Of a stretch of 64,000 nucleotides of DNA, positions 1 to 6,942 are shown in pieces. Within the stretch, counting starts at the first letter, position 1. Every line of letters begins with the position of its first letter. The stretch is taken from assembly GCF_900091415.1 (NCBI RefSeq), contig NZ_FMHU01000002.1, positions 1,426,001-1,490,000 on the forward strand, read 5' to 3'. The DNA comes from Micromonospora inyonensis (GTDB lineage: Bacteria > Actinomycetota > Actinomycetes > Mycobacteriales > Micromonosporaceae). Both the position numbers and the translations under genes were made by a program. The notes under the pieces were generated by a model. It was not told the origin of the DNA. It saw only the letters and a program-made list of their open reading frames with translations, and searched no databases.

Positions 1-333
1 GCAAGGGTGTTTCCGCCGCGCCCCTGCATCCCGAGGCGTCACCGACCGTGACGGAGAGTGGCTGGCGCTCGACTTGTCCGGCGCTCGTCGGCGTGACACC
101 AGGGAGGGACCGGCATCTAGCCGCGGACCTTCGGGACCCTCGCGTGCGCGGCTCCCGGTCGCCAGAAGCCCGTGACCAGACCGGCGGCGACGGTCGCAGG
201 GCGGGGCGACGCGCGGAGGAGTTACCGATCACGAGCACCCGGCCAGCGGTTGGCGGGTACCAACAGTGCGGATACGGGTACGTGCGGTCAGATCGGCGAT
301 AGTGTCGACCCGTGGTCTCCATACCGTGCCGCC
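1..333. other. No gene recognised
   Basis: I see no supportable gene in the first 333 bases. Open frames exist on both strands but have no recognisable domain and no convincing ribosome-binding site. The stretch presumably holds the promoter of the gene starting at 334. It could also include the end of something that begins outside the window. Confidence 0.4.
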
Positions 334-786
334 ATGGCTGACAACAGGCCGACAGCCGGAGGACAGGGCTGGTCGTTTCGGCTCGGCGCGGACGAGGTGG
401 GCCGGGTCGTTCGTGCCTTGCAGGAGTACGAAGCCGCCCACCCCGGGGAGCAGGTCCCCCTCGGCGACGTGATCCGGGGGATCACCGGTCGGGAACCCAT
501 CCGGTCGGACGTACCACCTCCGAAAGTGGACCCGCCGGTGGTCGGGCCTTCCTGGGAGGTCGGGCCGTTCAGGGTGGGACTTGTGCCGTCCGCGCAGCTC
601 GCCGGGCTGGAGTTCACCGCCCCCGACGGCCGGGTCCAGGTGGCGGTGTTGACGTTGACGGAACTGGCGGCGTTGGTTCCCCTGTTCGCGCACGCCACGG
701 AGGGCGTGGCGAGGGACGGGAGGGTCGACGTGGCTGCGGCATGCCTGGACCTGATCGGGCGTGACCCCTTCGAGAACGCCGGCTAG
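334..786 (+). CDS. Hypothetical protein, 150 aa
   Basis: A 150-residue soluble protein of unknown function. The frame stays open further upstream, but the ATG at 334 begins a hydrophilic N-terminus (MADNRPTAGG) and actinobacterial codon use looks regular from there. The first half contains a helical segment ending in VIRGITGREP. The second half reads as beta strands followed by a helix (LTLTELAALVPLFAHAT). There is no signal peptide, transmembrane segment or known catalytic motif. It converges on the DUF397/XRE pair, with a hairpin between them. I do not recognise a family. Confidence 0.6.
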   Translation: MADNRPTAGGQGWSFRLGADEVGRVVRALQEYEAAHPGEQVPLGDVIRGITGREPIRSDVPPPKVDPPVVGPSWEVGPFRVGLVPSAQLAGLEFTAPDGRVQVAVLTLTELAALVPLFAHATEGVARDGRVDVAAACLDLIGRDPFENAG

Positions 787-835
787 CCGCTGCGCCGCGG
801 GACGACGAGCCCCGAAAATGAATGCCTGTAGACAT

Positions 836-866
836 CGGCCCCCAGGGCCAACTGGGCTGGGGGCCG
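836..866. terminator. Bidirectional hairpin between convergent genes
   Basis: Arms 836-845 (CGGCCCCCAG) and 857-866 (CTGGGGGCCG) pair perfectly over 10 bp around an 11-nt loop. The hairpin lies between the ends of the plus-strand gene stopping at 786 and the minus-strand gene stopping at 879. There is no clear U tract, as is usual in high-GC actinomycetes. Confidence 0.7.
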
Positions 867-878
867 CGCCACAAAGAA

Positions 879-1079
879 CTACCGAAGTGTCCGAGTGAAG
901 ACTGACCACGTGCGGGTGGAGAACATGAGGACCCCGCTGGCCCGGTCTTTGCTATCGCGTACGGCGACAACGCCGGGCAGGTTGGTTGCTACCTCCACGC
1001 ATGCTCCACCGTTGTCGCCGCTGTAGCTGCTCTTGCGCCAGCGGGCCATCGTCAGATCAGGCACCGTGAACCTCCCCAA
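879..1079 (-). CDS. DUF397 domain protein
   Basis: This 66-residue protein carries the DUF397 signature in order: a W-R-K-S-S-Y-S-G-x-N-G-G-x-C-V-E-V block at residues 14-30, then VAVRDSKDRASG near residues 38-49. The usual C-terminal F-x-x-W-x-x-F element is present as FSTRTWSVFTR. DUF397 proteins are small actinobacterial partners of XRE/DUF5753 regulators, in the group that includes the BldB/WhiJ-type pairs of Streptomyces. The start overlaps the last 23 bases of the upstream regulator gene, so the two are probably translationally coupled. The target process is unknown. Confidence 0.9.
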   Translation of the reverse strand: MGRFTVPDLTMARWRKSSYSGDNGGACVEVATNLPGVVAVRDSKDRASGVLMFSTRTWSVFTRTLR

Positions 1080-1938
1080 GGGTTTTGTTGATCAGATGCT
1101 TGGATTCTCCCGCGCCGAGTGCTAACGCGTCGAGGCTCGACCAAACCCGCTCGTACGCGCCTACCTCTTCGGGACGATCGAGGTATAGGGCTCCCGTCAA
1201 GGACTCGCAGTAGATCACCGGCGGTTGCGGTGTGGATCGGTTACCTGGCGGGAAGTCGAGCATCATGAACGTTCCTGCCAGTGCGCCATAGTGCGCGCCT
1301 GCCATGAGGGGTAGCACGCGGATCGAGAGCTTCGGTATCTCGGCGACCTCCAGGAGGTGCGACAACTGCTCGGCCATCGTGGCGGCGTCGCCGATGCGCT
1401 TGAGCAGGACAGACTCTGCGAGGAAGAGTTCTACCTCCGGCGCTTTGGGGAGCCGCCGCGTCAGGATCCCCTGTCGTTGCAGTCGCACCTGGATGTACTG
1501 CTCCAACTTCTCCTCGGTCACATCGTCGCGATGTTGGAACACGCCTCGTACGTAGGCAGGTGTCTGTAGCAGCCCGTTGATCAAAGACTCGTCGTAGCCG
1601 CGTAGGCGGGAGGCGGCCTGTTCGAGGCTGACGTACAGCTCGAACCAGTCGGGGATGGCGTTGCCGTAGGAGTGCCACCAGCCTTTGGCCTTGGTTTCGG
1701 CGGCGAGGTTGGTGAGGGCGTCGGAGAGTTCGCGGGTGGCCCCGTACAGCTCGCACATGAAGCGGACGTCGAGTGGGCGGACCGAACCGAGGCCGGACTC
1801 GATACGCCACATCTTCTGCCGGCTACAGTGCAGCGCTTCCGCTACCGCGTCCAAGGTCATCTGGGCTTCGACGCGTAGCTCCTTCAGAGCCCGCCCGAGC
1901 TGCCGTCTAGGGACGGTCGATCCCATGTCGTCGGCCAT
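1057..1938 (-). CDS. XRE-family regulator with DUF5753 domain
   Basis: A 293-residue DNA-binding regulator. An N-terminal XRE helix-turn-helix spans roughly residues 10-65 (RQLGRALKELRVEAQMTLDAVAEALHCSRQKMWRIESG, given in the protein as a continuous block). It is followed by a DUF5753 ligand/partner domain at about residues 100-280. I chose the ATG at 1938 rather than 1983 because a GGGGTGG ribosome-binding site lies just upstream of it and the extra N-terminus is low-complexity. The gene overlaps the DUF397 gene downstream, the standard arrangement for this regulator/partner pair. In Streptomyces such pairs influence development and secondary metabolism; the role here is not shown by the sequence. 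Confidence 0.9.
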   Translation of the reverse strand: MADDMGSTVPRRQLGRALKELRVEAQMTLDAVAEALHCSRQKMWRIESGLGSVRPLDVRFMCELYGATRELSDALTNLAAETKAKGWWHSYGNAIPDWFELYVSLEQAASRLRGYDESLINGLLQTPAYVRGVFQHRDDVTEEKLEQYIQVRLQRQGILTRRLPKAPEVELFLAESVLLKRIGDAATMAEQLSHLLEVAEIPKLSIRVLPLMAGAHYGALAGTFMMLDFPPGNRSTPQPPVIYCESLTGALYLDRPEEVGAYERVWSSLDALALGAGESKHLINKTLGEVHGA

Positions 1939-2358
1939 CCGCCACCCCTTTCCGTGTTGCTTTCTGTTACATCGCGCCGCCATCGGTGAAACGTGGTTCT
2001 GTCGCCCCTGGAAAGAGTTGTCAGGCCGCGTCCACCCAATAGCGTTTACGCAGTGGACCCTACCGGAAGCGTTCGATAATCGCTATTAGGGTGCAATTCC
2101 CACGCGCATTATTTGCGCGTATCGAATGTAATCGCTGTGCGTTCGCCCGTGGGGCGTACGTGTCGCCGGTCGGTGGTGGTGGACCCGGCGGCGAGGCGGC
2201 AGTATGACAAGTCTGCCGGTGATGGGGCGAATGCGGCCTAGGGGCGTATGTGTAGGGGAGTGGTCAGGCTGGAAGGGTGGTCGCTCGTTGCTCCGGGGCG
2301 GGTGGGGCGCTTGATCGGGTGGTTGTCGAGATGGGCAAGATTCAGCGAAGGTTGTCAA

Positions 2359-2388
2359 TTGACCGGCGGTTGGGGGCGTCGATATCCT
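2359..2388 (+). promoter_or_regulatory. Predicted sigma70-type promoter of subtilase gene
   Basis: TTGACC at 2359-2364 and TATCCT at 2383-2388 are separated by 18 bp, a good match to actinobacterial housekeeping promoters. The expected transcription start, near 2395, falls at a perfect palindrome and about 60 bp before the protease ATG. Confidence 0.55.
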
Positions 2389-2394
2389 GGCGCG

Positions 2395-2410
2395 GCAGAT
2401 CATGATCTGC
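2395..2410. promoter_or_regulatory. 16-bp perfect palindrome, candidate operator
   Basis: GCAGATCATGATCTGC is a perfect 16-bp palindrome placed at the predicted transcription start of the subtilase gene and 47 bp before its ATG. The position suits a repressor site. The cognate regulator is not identifiable from the sequence; the adjacent XRE protein is one candidate. Confidence 0.5.
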
Positions 2411-2457
2411 GTTCTCCACGGTCTCCCACACGCAGCGTCAGCACGGAAGGGATCACC

Positions 2458-4038
2458 ATGAAGGATGTCGGCGCAGCTTGGCGACGGCGTTTGGTCGGTT
2501 CGGTCGCGACAGCCGGTATGGCCGCCCTGTTCCTCTCGGCGACCGCGTCCCCGGTGGCGGCGGCGGAGGGGCCGATTCTCGGTGCCGGCAACCCGGACGC
2601 CATCCCGAACAGCTACATCGTGGTACTCAAGGAGAGCAGGGCGGCCGACACGCAGGCCATGACACGTCAGATGGCTGCACAGTTCGACGTGCGGGTGGAG
2701 TACACCTACTCGCACGCGGTGCGCGGGTTCGCCGGCACGATGAGCCCGACCGACGCCCGCCGGCTCGCGGCCCAGCCCGAGGTGGCGTACGTCGAGCAGA
2801 ACGCCGAGGCGCGGATCACCGCGACCCAGCCGAGCCCGCCGTCGTGGGGGCTCGACCGGATCGACCAGCCGAACCTGCCGCTGAACAGCAGCTACACGTA
2901 CCCGAACACGGCGGGCAACGTGCGGGCGTACGTGATCGACACGGGCATCCGGACCTCGCACACGGACTTCGGTGTCCGGGCGTCCTGGGGCACCAACACC
3001 ACCGGCGACGGCAACAACTCCGACTGCAACGGCCACGGTACGCACGTGGCGGGCACCATCGGCGGCGCGGCGTACGGTGTCGCCAAGGAAGTGTCACTGA
3101 TCGCGGTCAAGGTGCTCGGCTGCACGGGTTCGGGCAGTTGGGCGGGGGTGACCGCCGGGGTGGACTGGGTGACCGCCCACCACACCACCGGGGTACCGGC
3201 GGTGGCGAACATGAGTCTCGGCGGCTCCGGTAGCAACGCCACCCTGGAGAACGCGGTCCGCAACTCGATCGCCGACGGGGTCGTCTACGCGCTCGCCTCG
3301 GGCAACAACAACAGCGACGCCTGCAACTTCACCCCGGCCCGGGTGCCCGAGGCGATCACGGTCAACGCCAGCACCAGCACCGACGCGCGCGCGTCGTTCT
3401 CCAACTGGGGCACATGCACCGACATCTTCGCCCCCGGCCAGGACATCACCTCGGCCTGGCACACCGGCGACACCGCGACCAACACCATCAGCGGCACCTC
3501 GATGGCCGCCCCGCACGTGGCCGGCGCCGCCGCCCTGGTGCTCGGTGCCAACCCGGGCCTGAGCCCGGCCCAGGTCGCCGGCACCCTCACCAGCAACGGC
3601 ACCCCGAACAAGATCACCAACCCGGGTACGGGCTCGCCGAACCTGCTGCTCCACGTCCCCTCCGGCACCGTCACGCCCGGTACGGCCACCCTCTACCGGC
3701 ACTGGAACGGCCGTGACCATGTCAGCAGCACCAGCGTCTCGATCAGCGGCTACGTCAACGAAAACGCCATCGGAAAGCTGCACACCACCCCCGTCGCCGG
3801 TACGAAGCCGATCTACCAGTGCGTCGTCAGCGGCTGGGACCACATGACCTCCGGTGCCTCGAACTGCGAGGGCCAGGCCAACGCCGGCATCATCGGCTAC
3901 GTGTACGCGTCGCCGCCGGCGGAGCCGCACCGGGCGGTCCACCGGTGCCGGATGAGCACCGGCGACCACTTCGACTCGCCCGCCAGCAACTGCGAGGGCC
4001 AGATCTACGAGCACGTGATCGGTTACCTGCTCCTCTGA
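2458..4038 (+). CDS. Secreted S8 serine protease with C-terminal repeats
   Basis: A 526-residue secreted subtilisin-family endopeptidase. A Sec signal peptide covers residues 1-36 (ending SPVAAAEG), followed by an I9 propeptide inhibitor (about 50-118). The S8 domain has catalytic Asp161 (VIDTG), His193 (NGHGTHVAG) and Ser348 (GTSMAAPHVAG). After the protease domain, residues 410-526 hold two to three repeats of a beta-trefoil or DUF5648-like type: WNGRDHVSS, SGWDHMTSGASNCEGQ and STGDHFDSPASNCEGQ, each with a GY motif nearby. These probably bind a surface or carbohydrate. The ATG at 2458 follows GGAAGG and precedes the signal peptide directly. The gene is monocistronic, with its own promoter and a terminator at 4067. 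Confidence 0.93.
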   Translation: MKDVGAAWRRRLVGSVATAGMAALFLSATASPVAAAEGPILGAGNPDAIPNSYIVVLKESRAADTQAMTRQMAAQFDVRVEYTYSHAVRGFAGTMSPTDARRLAAQPEVAYVEQNAEARITATQPSPPSWGLDRIDQPNLPLNSSYTYPNTAGNVRAYVIDTGIRTSHTDFGVRASWGTNTTGDGNNSDCNGHGTHVAGTIGGAAYGVAKEVSLIAVKVLGCTGSGSWAGVTAGVDWVTAHHTTGVPAVANMSLGGSGSNATLENAVRNSIADGVVYALASGNNNSDACNFTPARVPEAITVNASTSTDARASFSNWGTCTDIFAPGQDITSAWHTGDTATNTISGTSMAAPHVAGAAALVLGANPGLSPAQVAGTLTSNGTPNKITNPGTGSPNLLLHVPSGTVTPGTATLYRHWNGRDHVSSTSVSISGYVNENAIGKLHTTPVAGTKPIYQCVVSGWDHMTSGASNCEGQANAGIIGYVYASPPAEPHRAVHRCRMSTGDHFDSPASNCEGQIYEHVIGYLLL

Positions 4039-4066
4039 CCCTGACCGGTTACGTTCCGACTCGTCC

Positions 4067-4102
4067 GACGGGGTCGCGGTGCGCGAGCACCGCGGCCCCG
4101 TC
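4067..4102 (+). terminator. Intrinsic-type terminator of subtilase gene
   Basis: A 16-bp stem (4067-4082 with 4087-4102) closes a GCGA tetraloop; one position is a G-U wobble. It starts 28 bp after the protease stop codon. Confidence 0.75.
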
Positions 4103-4244
4103 CCGCGCGACGGTCGCAAGCTGCGGGCGACAGCACGAGCAGGACGTGAGCCAGGTCGGACGACCTGCCTGCTGGCTATTTCCTGAAATATGTCGTGTCG
4201 AGCACCCTGGAGAGGGTCGACGAACCGGGACTGCTGAAGCCCGT

Positions 4245-5042
4245 TCAATCCCTGCTGCTGCTCGATGTCGTCGGCGGCGGGGAATCAGGAGAATCGACAT
4301 CTACGACCTGTGTGTCGACGACTCGATCCTGGGAACTGGTCAGTTCCAGGCCGGAGAGGTGATTCTTCAGCGTCTTGGCCATGGGCAGGAAGGTGGCGAG
4401 GGTGATCCCGCCCGACACCACGGCCCCGACCACGGGGATGACCTTGGAGACCGCCTTCGCGAAGGTCTGCGTGGTCATCTTGGTGCCGAGGTAGCCGGCG
4501 ACCTTCTTCACCACGGGGTAGATGACGCCCTTGGTGAGTGCCTGTCGCGGTAGCTTTTTGAGAGCTTGCTTCGAGAGCATGCCGGCGATCTGTCCCACGG
4601 CGGTGTTCGCCGATTGGGCACCGAACATCACGCCGACGAAGAGGGTGAGCACCCCCTTGGTCGCATCGTCGAGATCGTCGGCGTCGCCGGAGAGCAGATC
4701 CGGCCAGCTGTAGAGGTAGGCGAGCTTTTGCGCGATGCGCAGCATGTGGCCGAGATACTGGGCCAGGTCGGCGGGCACGGTGGCGGGCATGAACATGAAG
4801 CCGGGTATCCCGGCGGCTGCGGAGAGCGCGCTCGCCTTGGCGGCTTCGTACCTGATGGAATCGTCTGCCAACCGGTCGAGCAGGTCGAGGGGGATGCCCG
4901 CTGCCGCCGGGCTCTCGTCGATCGCGACGCGGATCTGCTCCTTGGAGCAGTGCCGCGCCAGCGCACTGCGGAGATAGTCGGCCCGGTCGATCCGGACGCC
5001 CGGTAGTCCTGCTGCGGTGCCGACGGGCCGTCGGGGCGCCAT
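4245..5042 (-). CDS. EcsC-family-like protein
   Basis: A 265-residue protein that resembles the EcsC family. Supporting features are the block AAGIPGFMFMPATVPADLAQY near residues 75-95, then HMLRIAQKLAYLYSWPDL. A long glycine/alanine-rich amphipathic C-terminal half follows (VGQIAGMLSKQALKKLPRQ, VIPVVGAVVSGGITLATFLPMAKTL). EcsC proteins are poorly understood peripheral membrane proteins, named from a Bacillus locus next to the EcsAB transporter. The C-terminal tail is Ser/Asp/Pro-rich and probably disordered. There is no ABC transporter next to it. The only in-frame start, the ATG at 5042, lies in the loop of a strong hairpin, which is unusual. The family call is by pattern only. Confidence 0.65.
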   Translation of the reverse strand: MAPRRPVGTAAGLPGVRIDRADYLRSALARHCSKEQIRVAIDESPAAAGIPLDLLDRLADDSIRYEAAKASALSAAAGIPGFMFMPATVPADLAQYLGHMLRIAQKLAYLYSWPDLLSGDADDLDDATKGVLTLFVGVMFGAQSANTAVGQIAGMLSKQALKKLPRQALTKGVIYPVVKKVAGYLGTKMTTQTFAKAVSKVIPVVGAVVSGGITLATFLPMAKTLKNHLSGLELTSSQDRVVDTQVVDVDSPDSPPPTTSSSSRD

Positions 5043-5058
5043 GGACGCCCCGACGGCC
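5026..5058 (-). terminator. 13-bp perfect hairpin spanning the EcsC-like start codon
   Basis: Arms 5026-5038 and 5046-5058 pair perfectly over 13 bp around the loop CCATGGA, which contains the start codon of the EcsC-like gene (minus strand, 5042-5040). The hairpin starts 18 bp after the stop of the upstream protease gene on the same strand. It probably terminates that transcript and could mask translation of the next gene on read-through RNA. Confidence 0.7.
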
Positions 5059-5075
5059 TTTGTCGACGGACGTCG

Positions 5076-6305
5076 TCAGCCGTTGTTGTCGATCAGGCTG
5101 GCGATCTCGTTGTAGATCAGGTGCGCCTTCGCACCCTGGTTCGACGGGCAGCCGCCGAGGTGGTGCAGGGCGACCACCCGGTGGCTGCCGTTCAGCACCG
5201 GCGAGCCGGAGTTGCCGCCGGAGGTGTCACAGCTGTAGCTGATGTTCCAGGTGTTGTAGTTGGCGTTCTTGACGGTGCAGGTCGCGCCGTTCTGGGTGTC
5301 CTCGAAGATGGACAGCCGCTTGGGGCTGCCGTCACCGTGCCCGGGGATGTACATCCGGGTGCCGGTCGTGGTGGCGGTCGTCGCCAGGTACAGCGTGCCG
5401 AACGTCTGGATGCTGGTGAAGTTGTTCACCGAGTAGAGGGCGTAGTCCAGCTCGCCGGAGCCGCCACGGCTCACCTTGTAGAGGGTTGCGCCGCTGACCT
5501 TGGTGCCAGCGCCGGGGTTGTTGCCACCGCAGGTGGCGCACTGGTAGTTGAACTGCATCTCACTGCCGCTGACGGCGGCCTGCGTCGAGAAGCAGTGCTT
5601 GTTGGTCAGCATGCGGTTGGTGTTGCCGACCCGCCACGTGGTGCACATCCCGCCGCCGCTGATCAGCAGACGGGCCACCGCCCGGCCCCGGGCGTACTCG
5701 GTGGGGTGGCTGCTCTGGTAGCAGACCACGTCGCGGCGGGCGTCGGTGCTGCACACGGACTGCGTGGAGAGGTTGTACTGCTTGATCTCCGCGTGGTCGT
5801 AGCCGCGCCAGAACCGGTCGATGGTCGCGGCGCTGCCCCGGGCGGCGCGGCTGCTGTGCAGCGTCACCACGGCGGTGTCGCCCTCCACCGACATCGCCCA
5901 GAAGCCCGGCTGACCCTCGGTGGTGTAGTCCGAGCCGGTCGCCCGGTTCAGGTGGCGGTCGTACCGGTAGCTCTCCCGGCCGTCCGGGCTCGCCACGGTC
6001 ACGTAGTCGCCGTCAGCCAGTCGCAGCGAGCTGAAGTGCACCTTGACGTACGACGCGCCGGGGTGCCGGATGATCTGGGACCGGCCGTCGCGGGCGTAGG
6101 AGAGCGCGCCGTCGACGGTGCGGAGTTCACCGACGGTGGTGACGCCCTCGGCCGAGAACTGGTCCGATTCGGGGGCCCGCTCGGAGTGCGGCGTGACGGG
6201 CTGCCCCGAGTACGCCCCGGCGGGTGCCGACATCAGGCTCAGCCCGAGCGTGCAGGCGGCGAGCGCGACCGTCGCCGTTCGTAGGCGGCGCAGAGTGGGT
6301 TTCAT
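5076..6305 (-). CDS. Secreted trypsin-fold serine protease
   Basis: A 409-residue secreted S1-fold endopeptidase related to lysyl-endopeptidase-like bacterial enzymes. The signal peptide is residues 1-31 (LGLSLMSAPAGA), followed by a pro-domain of about 150 residues (32-185) carrying an interaction-type beta region. The catalytic triad is His237 (LTNKHC), Asp287 (ELDYALY) and Ser366 (GGNSGSP). Paired cysteines (Cys185/Cys195, Cys221/Cys238, Cys256/Cys259, Cys343/Cys359) suggest a disulfide-rich extracellular fold. The ATG at 6305 sits 6 bases after GAGGAG. The promoter upstream contains a MarR-like half-site pair, and a MarR gene lies immediately upstream on the same strand. Substrate specificity cannot be read from the sequence. 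Confidence 0.9.
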   Translation of the reverse strand: MKPTLRRLRTATVALAACTLGLSLMSAPAGAYSGQPVTPHSERAPESDQFSAEGVTTVGELRTVDGALSYARDGRSQIIRHPGASYVKVHFSSLRLADGDYVTVASPDGRESYRYDRHLNRATGSDYTTEGQPGFWAMSVEGDTAVVTLHSSRAARGSAATIDRFWRGYDHAEIKQYNLSTQSVCSTDARRDVVCYQSSHPTEYARGRAVARLLISGGGMCTTWRVGNTNRMLTNKHCFSTQAAVSGSEMQFNYQCATCGGNNPGAGTKVSGATLYKVSRGGSGELDYALYSVNNFTSIQTFGTLYLATTATTTGTRMYIPGHGDGSPKRLSIFEDTQNGATCTVKNANYNTWNISYSCDTSGGNSGSPVLNGSHRVVALHHLGGCPSNQGAKAHLIYNEIASLIDNNG

Positions 6306-6349
6306 CGTCGCTCCTCCTCAGGAACCAGCACCGAGACGTGCTTCTCGCC

Positions 6350-6379
6350 TTCATACCTGAGGTACCTAACACATGTAAA
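6350..6379 (-). promoter_or_regulatory. Predicted protease promoter with MarR-like site in spacer
   Basis: On the minus strand TTTACA (6379-6374) and TATGAA (6355-6350) are spaced by 18 bp. The spacer contains TTAGGTACCTCA (6369-6358), whose half-sites closely match the TGAGGT/ACCTCA halves found at 6903-6915 in front of the MarR-linked ABC exporter. Confidence 0.5.
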
Positions 6380-6437
6380 TACGTCTATGCATCGATCCTG
6401 TTCGGGGCGTCGGGTGGCGTGCGGCTTCCGGGGCCGA

Positions 6438-6863
6438 TCAGTCGCGCAGCGTACGCAGGATGCGGGTGAGGTGCTCCCGGTCGGCCGGTGGGAGGAGCCC
6501 GAAAAGGTCCTCGGCGGCGGCGTGGCGGGCGGCGTGGATGGCGGCGCCGACGCGCGTACCCTCCTCGGTCGGCGCGACCAGGGTGGCGCGCCGGTCCGAC
6601 GGGTCGGGTCGGCGCTGTGCCAGCCCGCGTGCCTCCAGGTCGTCCACCACCTCGGTGGCCGAGCGCGGGGCGATGCGCAGGTGTTCGGCGAGCGTGCTGA
6701 GCCGCAGCGCGCCGTGGCGGGTCAGCACGCCGAGTGCCCGGGACTGGGCGGGCGTGACGTCCCAGGGCGCGAGCGCCTCCCGGGTGCGGTGGCGCAGTCG
6801 CCGGGTCACCGCCCAGAACGCCTCGGCGAGGCTGTCCTCGGGCCCGTCCGTGTCTCCGGTCAC
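6438..6863 (-). CDS. MarR-family transcriptional regulator
   Basis: A 141-residue winged-helix repressor of the MarR family. After an N-terminal dimerisation helix (AEAFWAVTRRLRHRTREAL) comes the DNA-binding core: VTPAQSRALGVLTRHGALRLSTLAEHLRIAPRSATEVVDDLEARGL, then the wing with the typical DPSDRRATLVAPTEEG at about residues 82-98. It is divergent from an ABC exporter, with overlapping palindromes in the 79-bp gap. It therefore probably represses that exporter and itself until a small-molecule ligand binds. The matching motif in the promoter of the downstream secreted protease suggests a wider regulon. Confidence 0.92.
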   Translation of the reverse strand: MTGDTDGPEDSLAEAFWAVTRRLRHRTREALAPWDVTPAQSRALGVLTRHGALRLSTLAEHLRIAPRSATEVVDDLEARGLAQRRPDPSDRRATLVAPTEEGTRVGAAIHAARHAAAEDLFGLLPPADREHLTRILRTLRD

Positions 6864-6894
6864 CGGAATACGGTAGCAGCAGGAGCTGTTGTTC

Positions 6895-6915
6895 CCTCAT
6901 GATGAGGTAACCTCA
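6895..6915. promoter_or_regulatory. Overlapping MarR operator palindromes
   Basis: CCTCATgATGAGG (6895-6907) and TGAGGTaACCTCA (6903-6915) are two perfect odd-length palindromes that share a half-site. They lie between the divergent MarR and ABC exporter starts, the classic place for a MarR operator. Confidence 0.7.
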
Positions 6916-6942
6916 GCATTGTCCGCGGAAAGGACGTACCCC

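Larger units (their letters stand above)
1939..2457. other. 519-bp divergent intergenic region
   Basis: Between the XRE regulator (minus) and the first subtilase (plus). The half next to the XRE gene is noticeably AT-richer (about 2040-2130). The half next to the protease holds a sigma70-like promoter and a perfect palindrome, listed separately. An open frame crosses the region from 2248, but it lacks a ribosome-binding site and joins the protease in frame without adding a recognisable domain. Confidence 0.6.
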
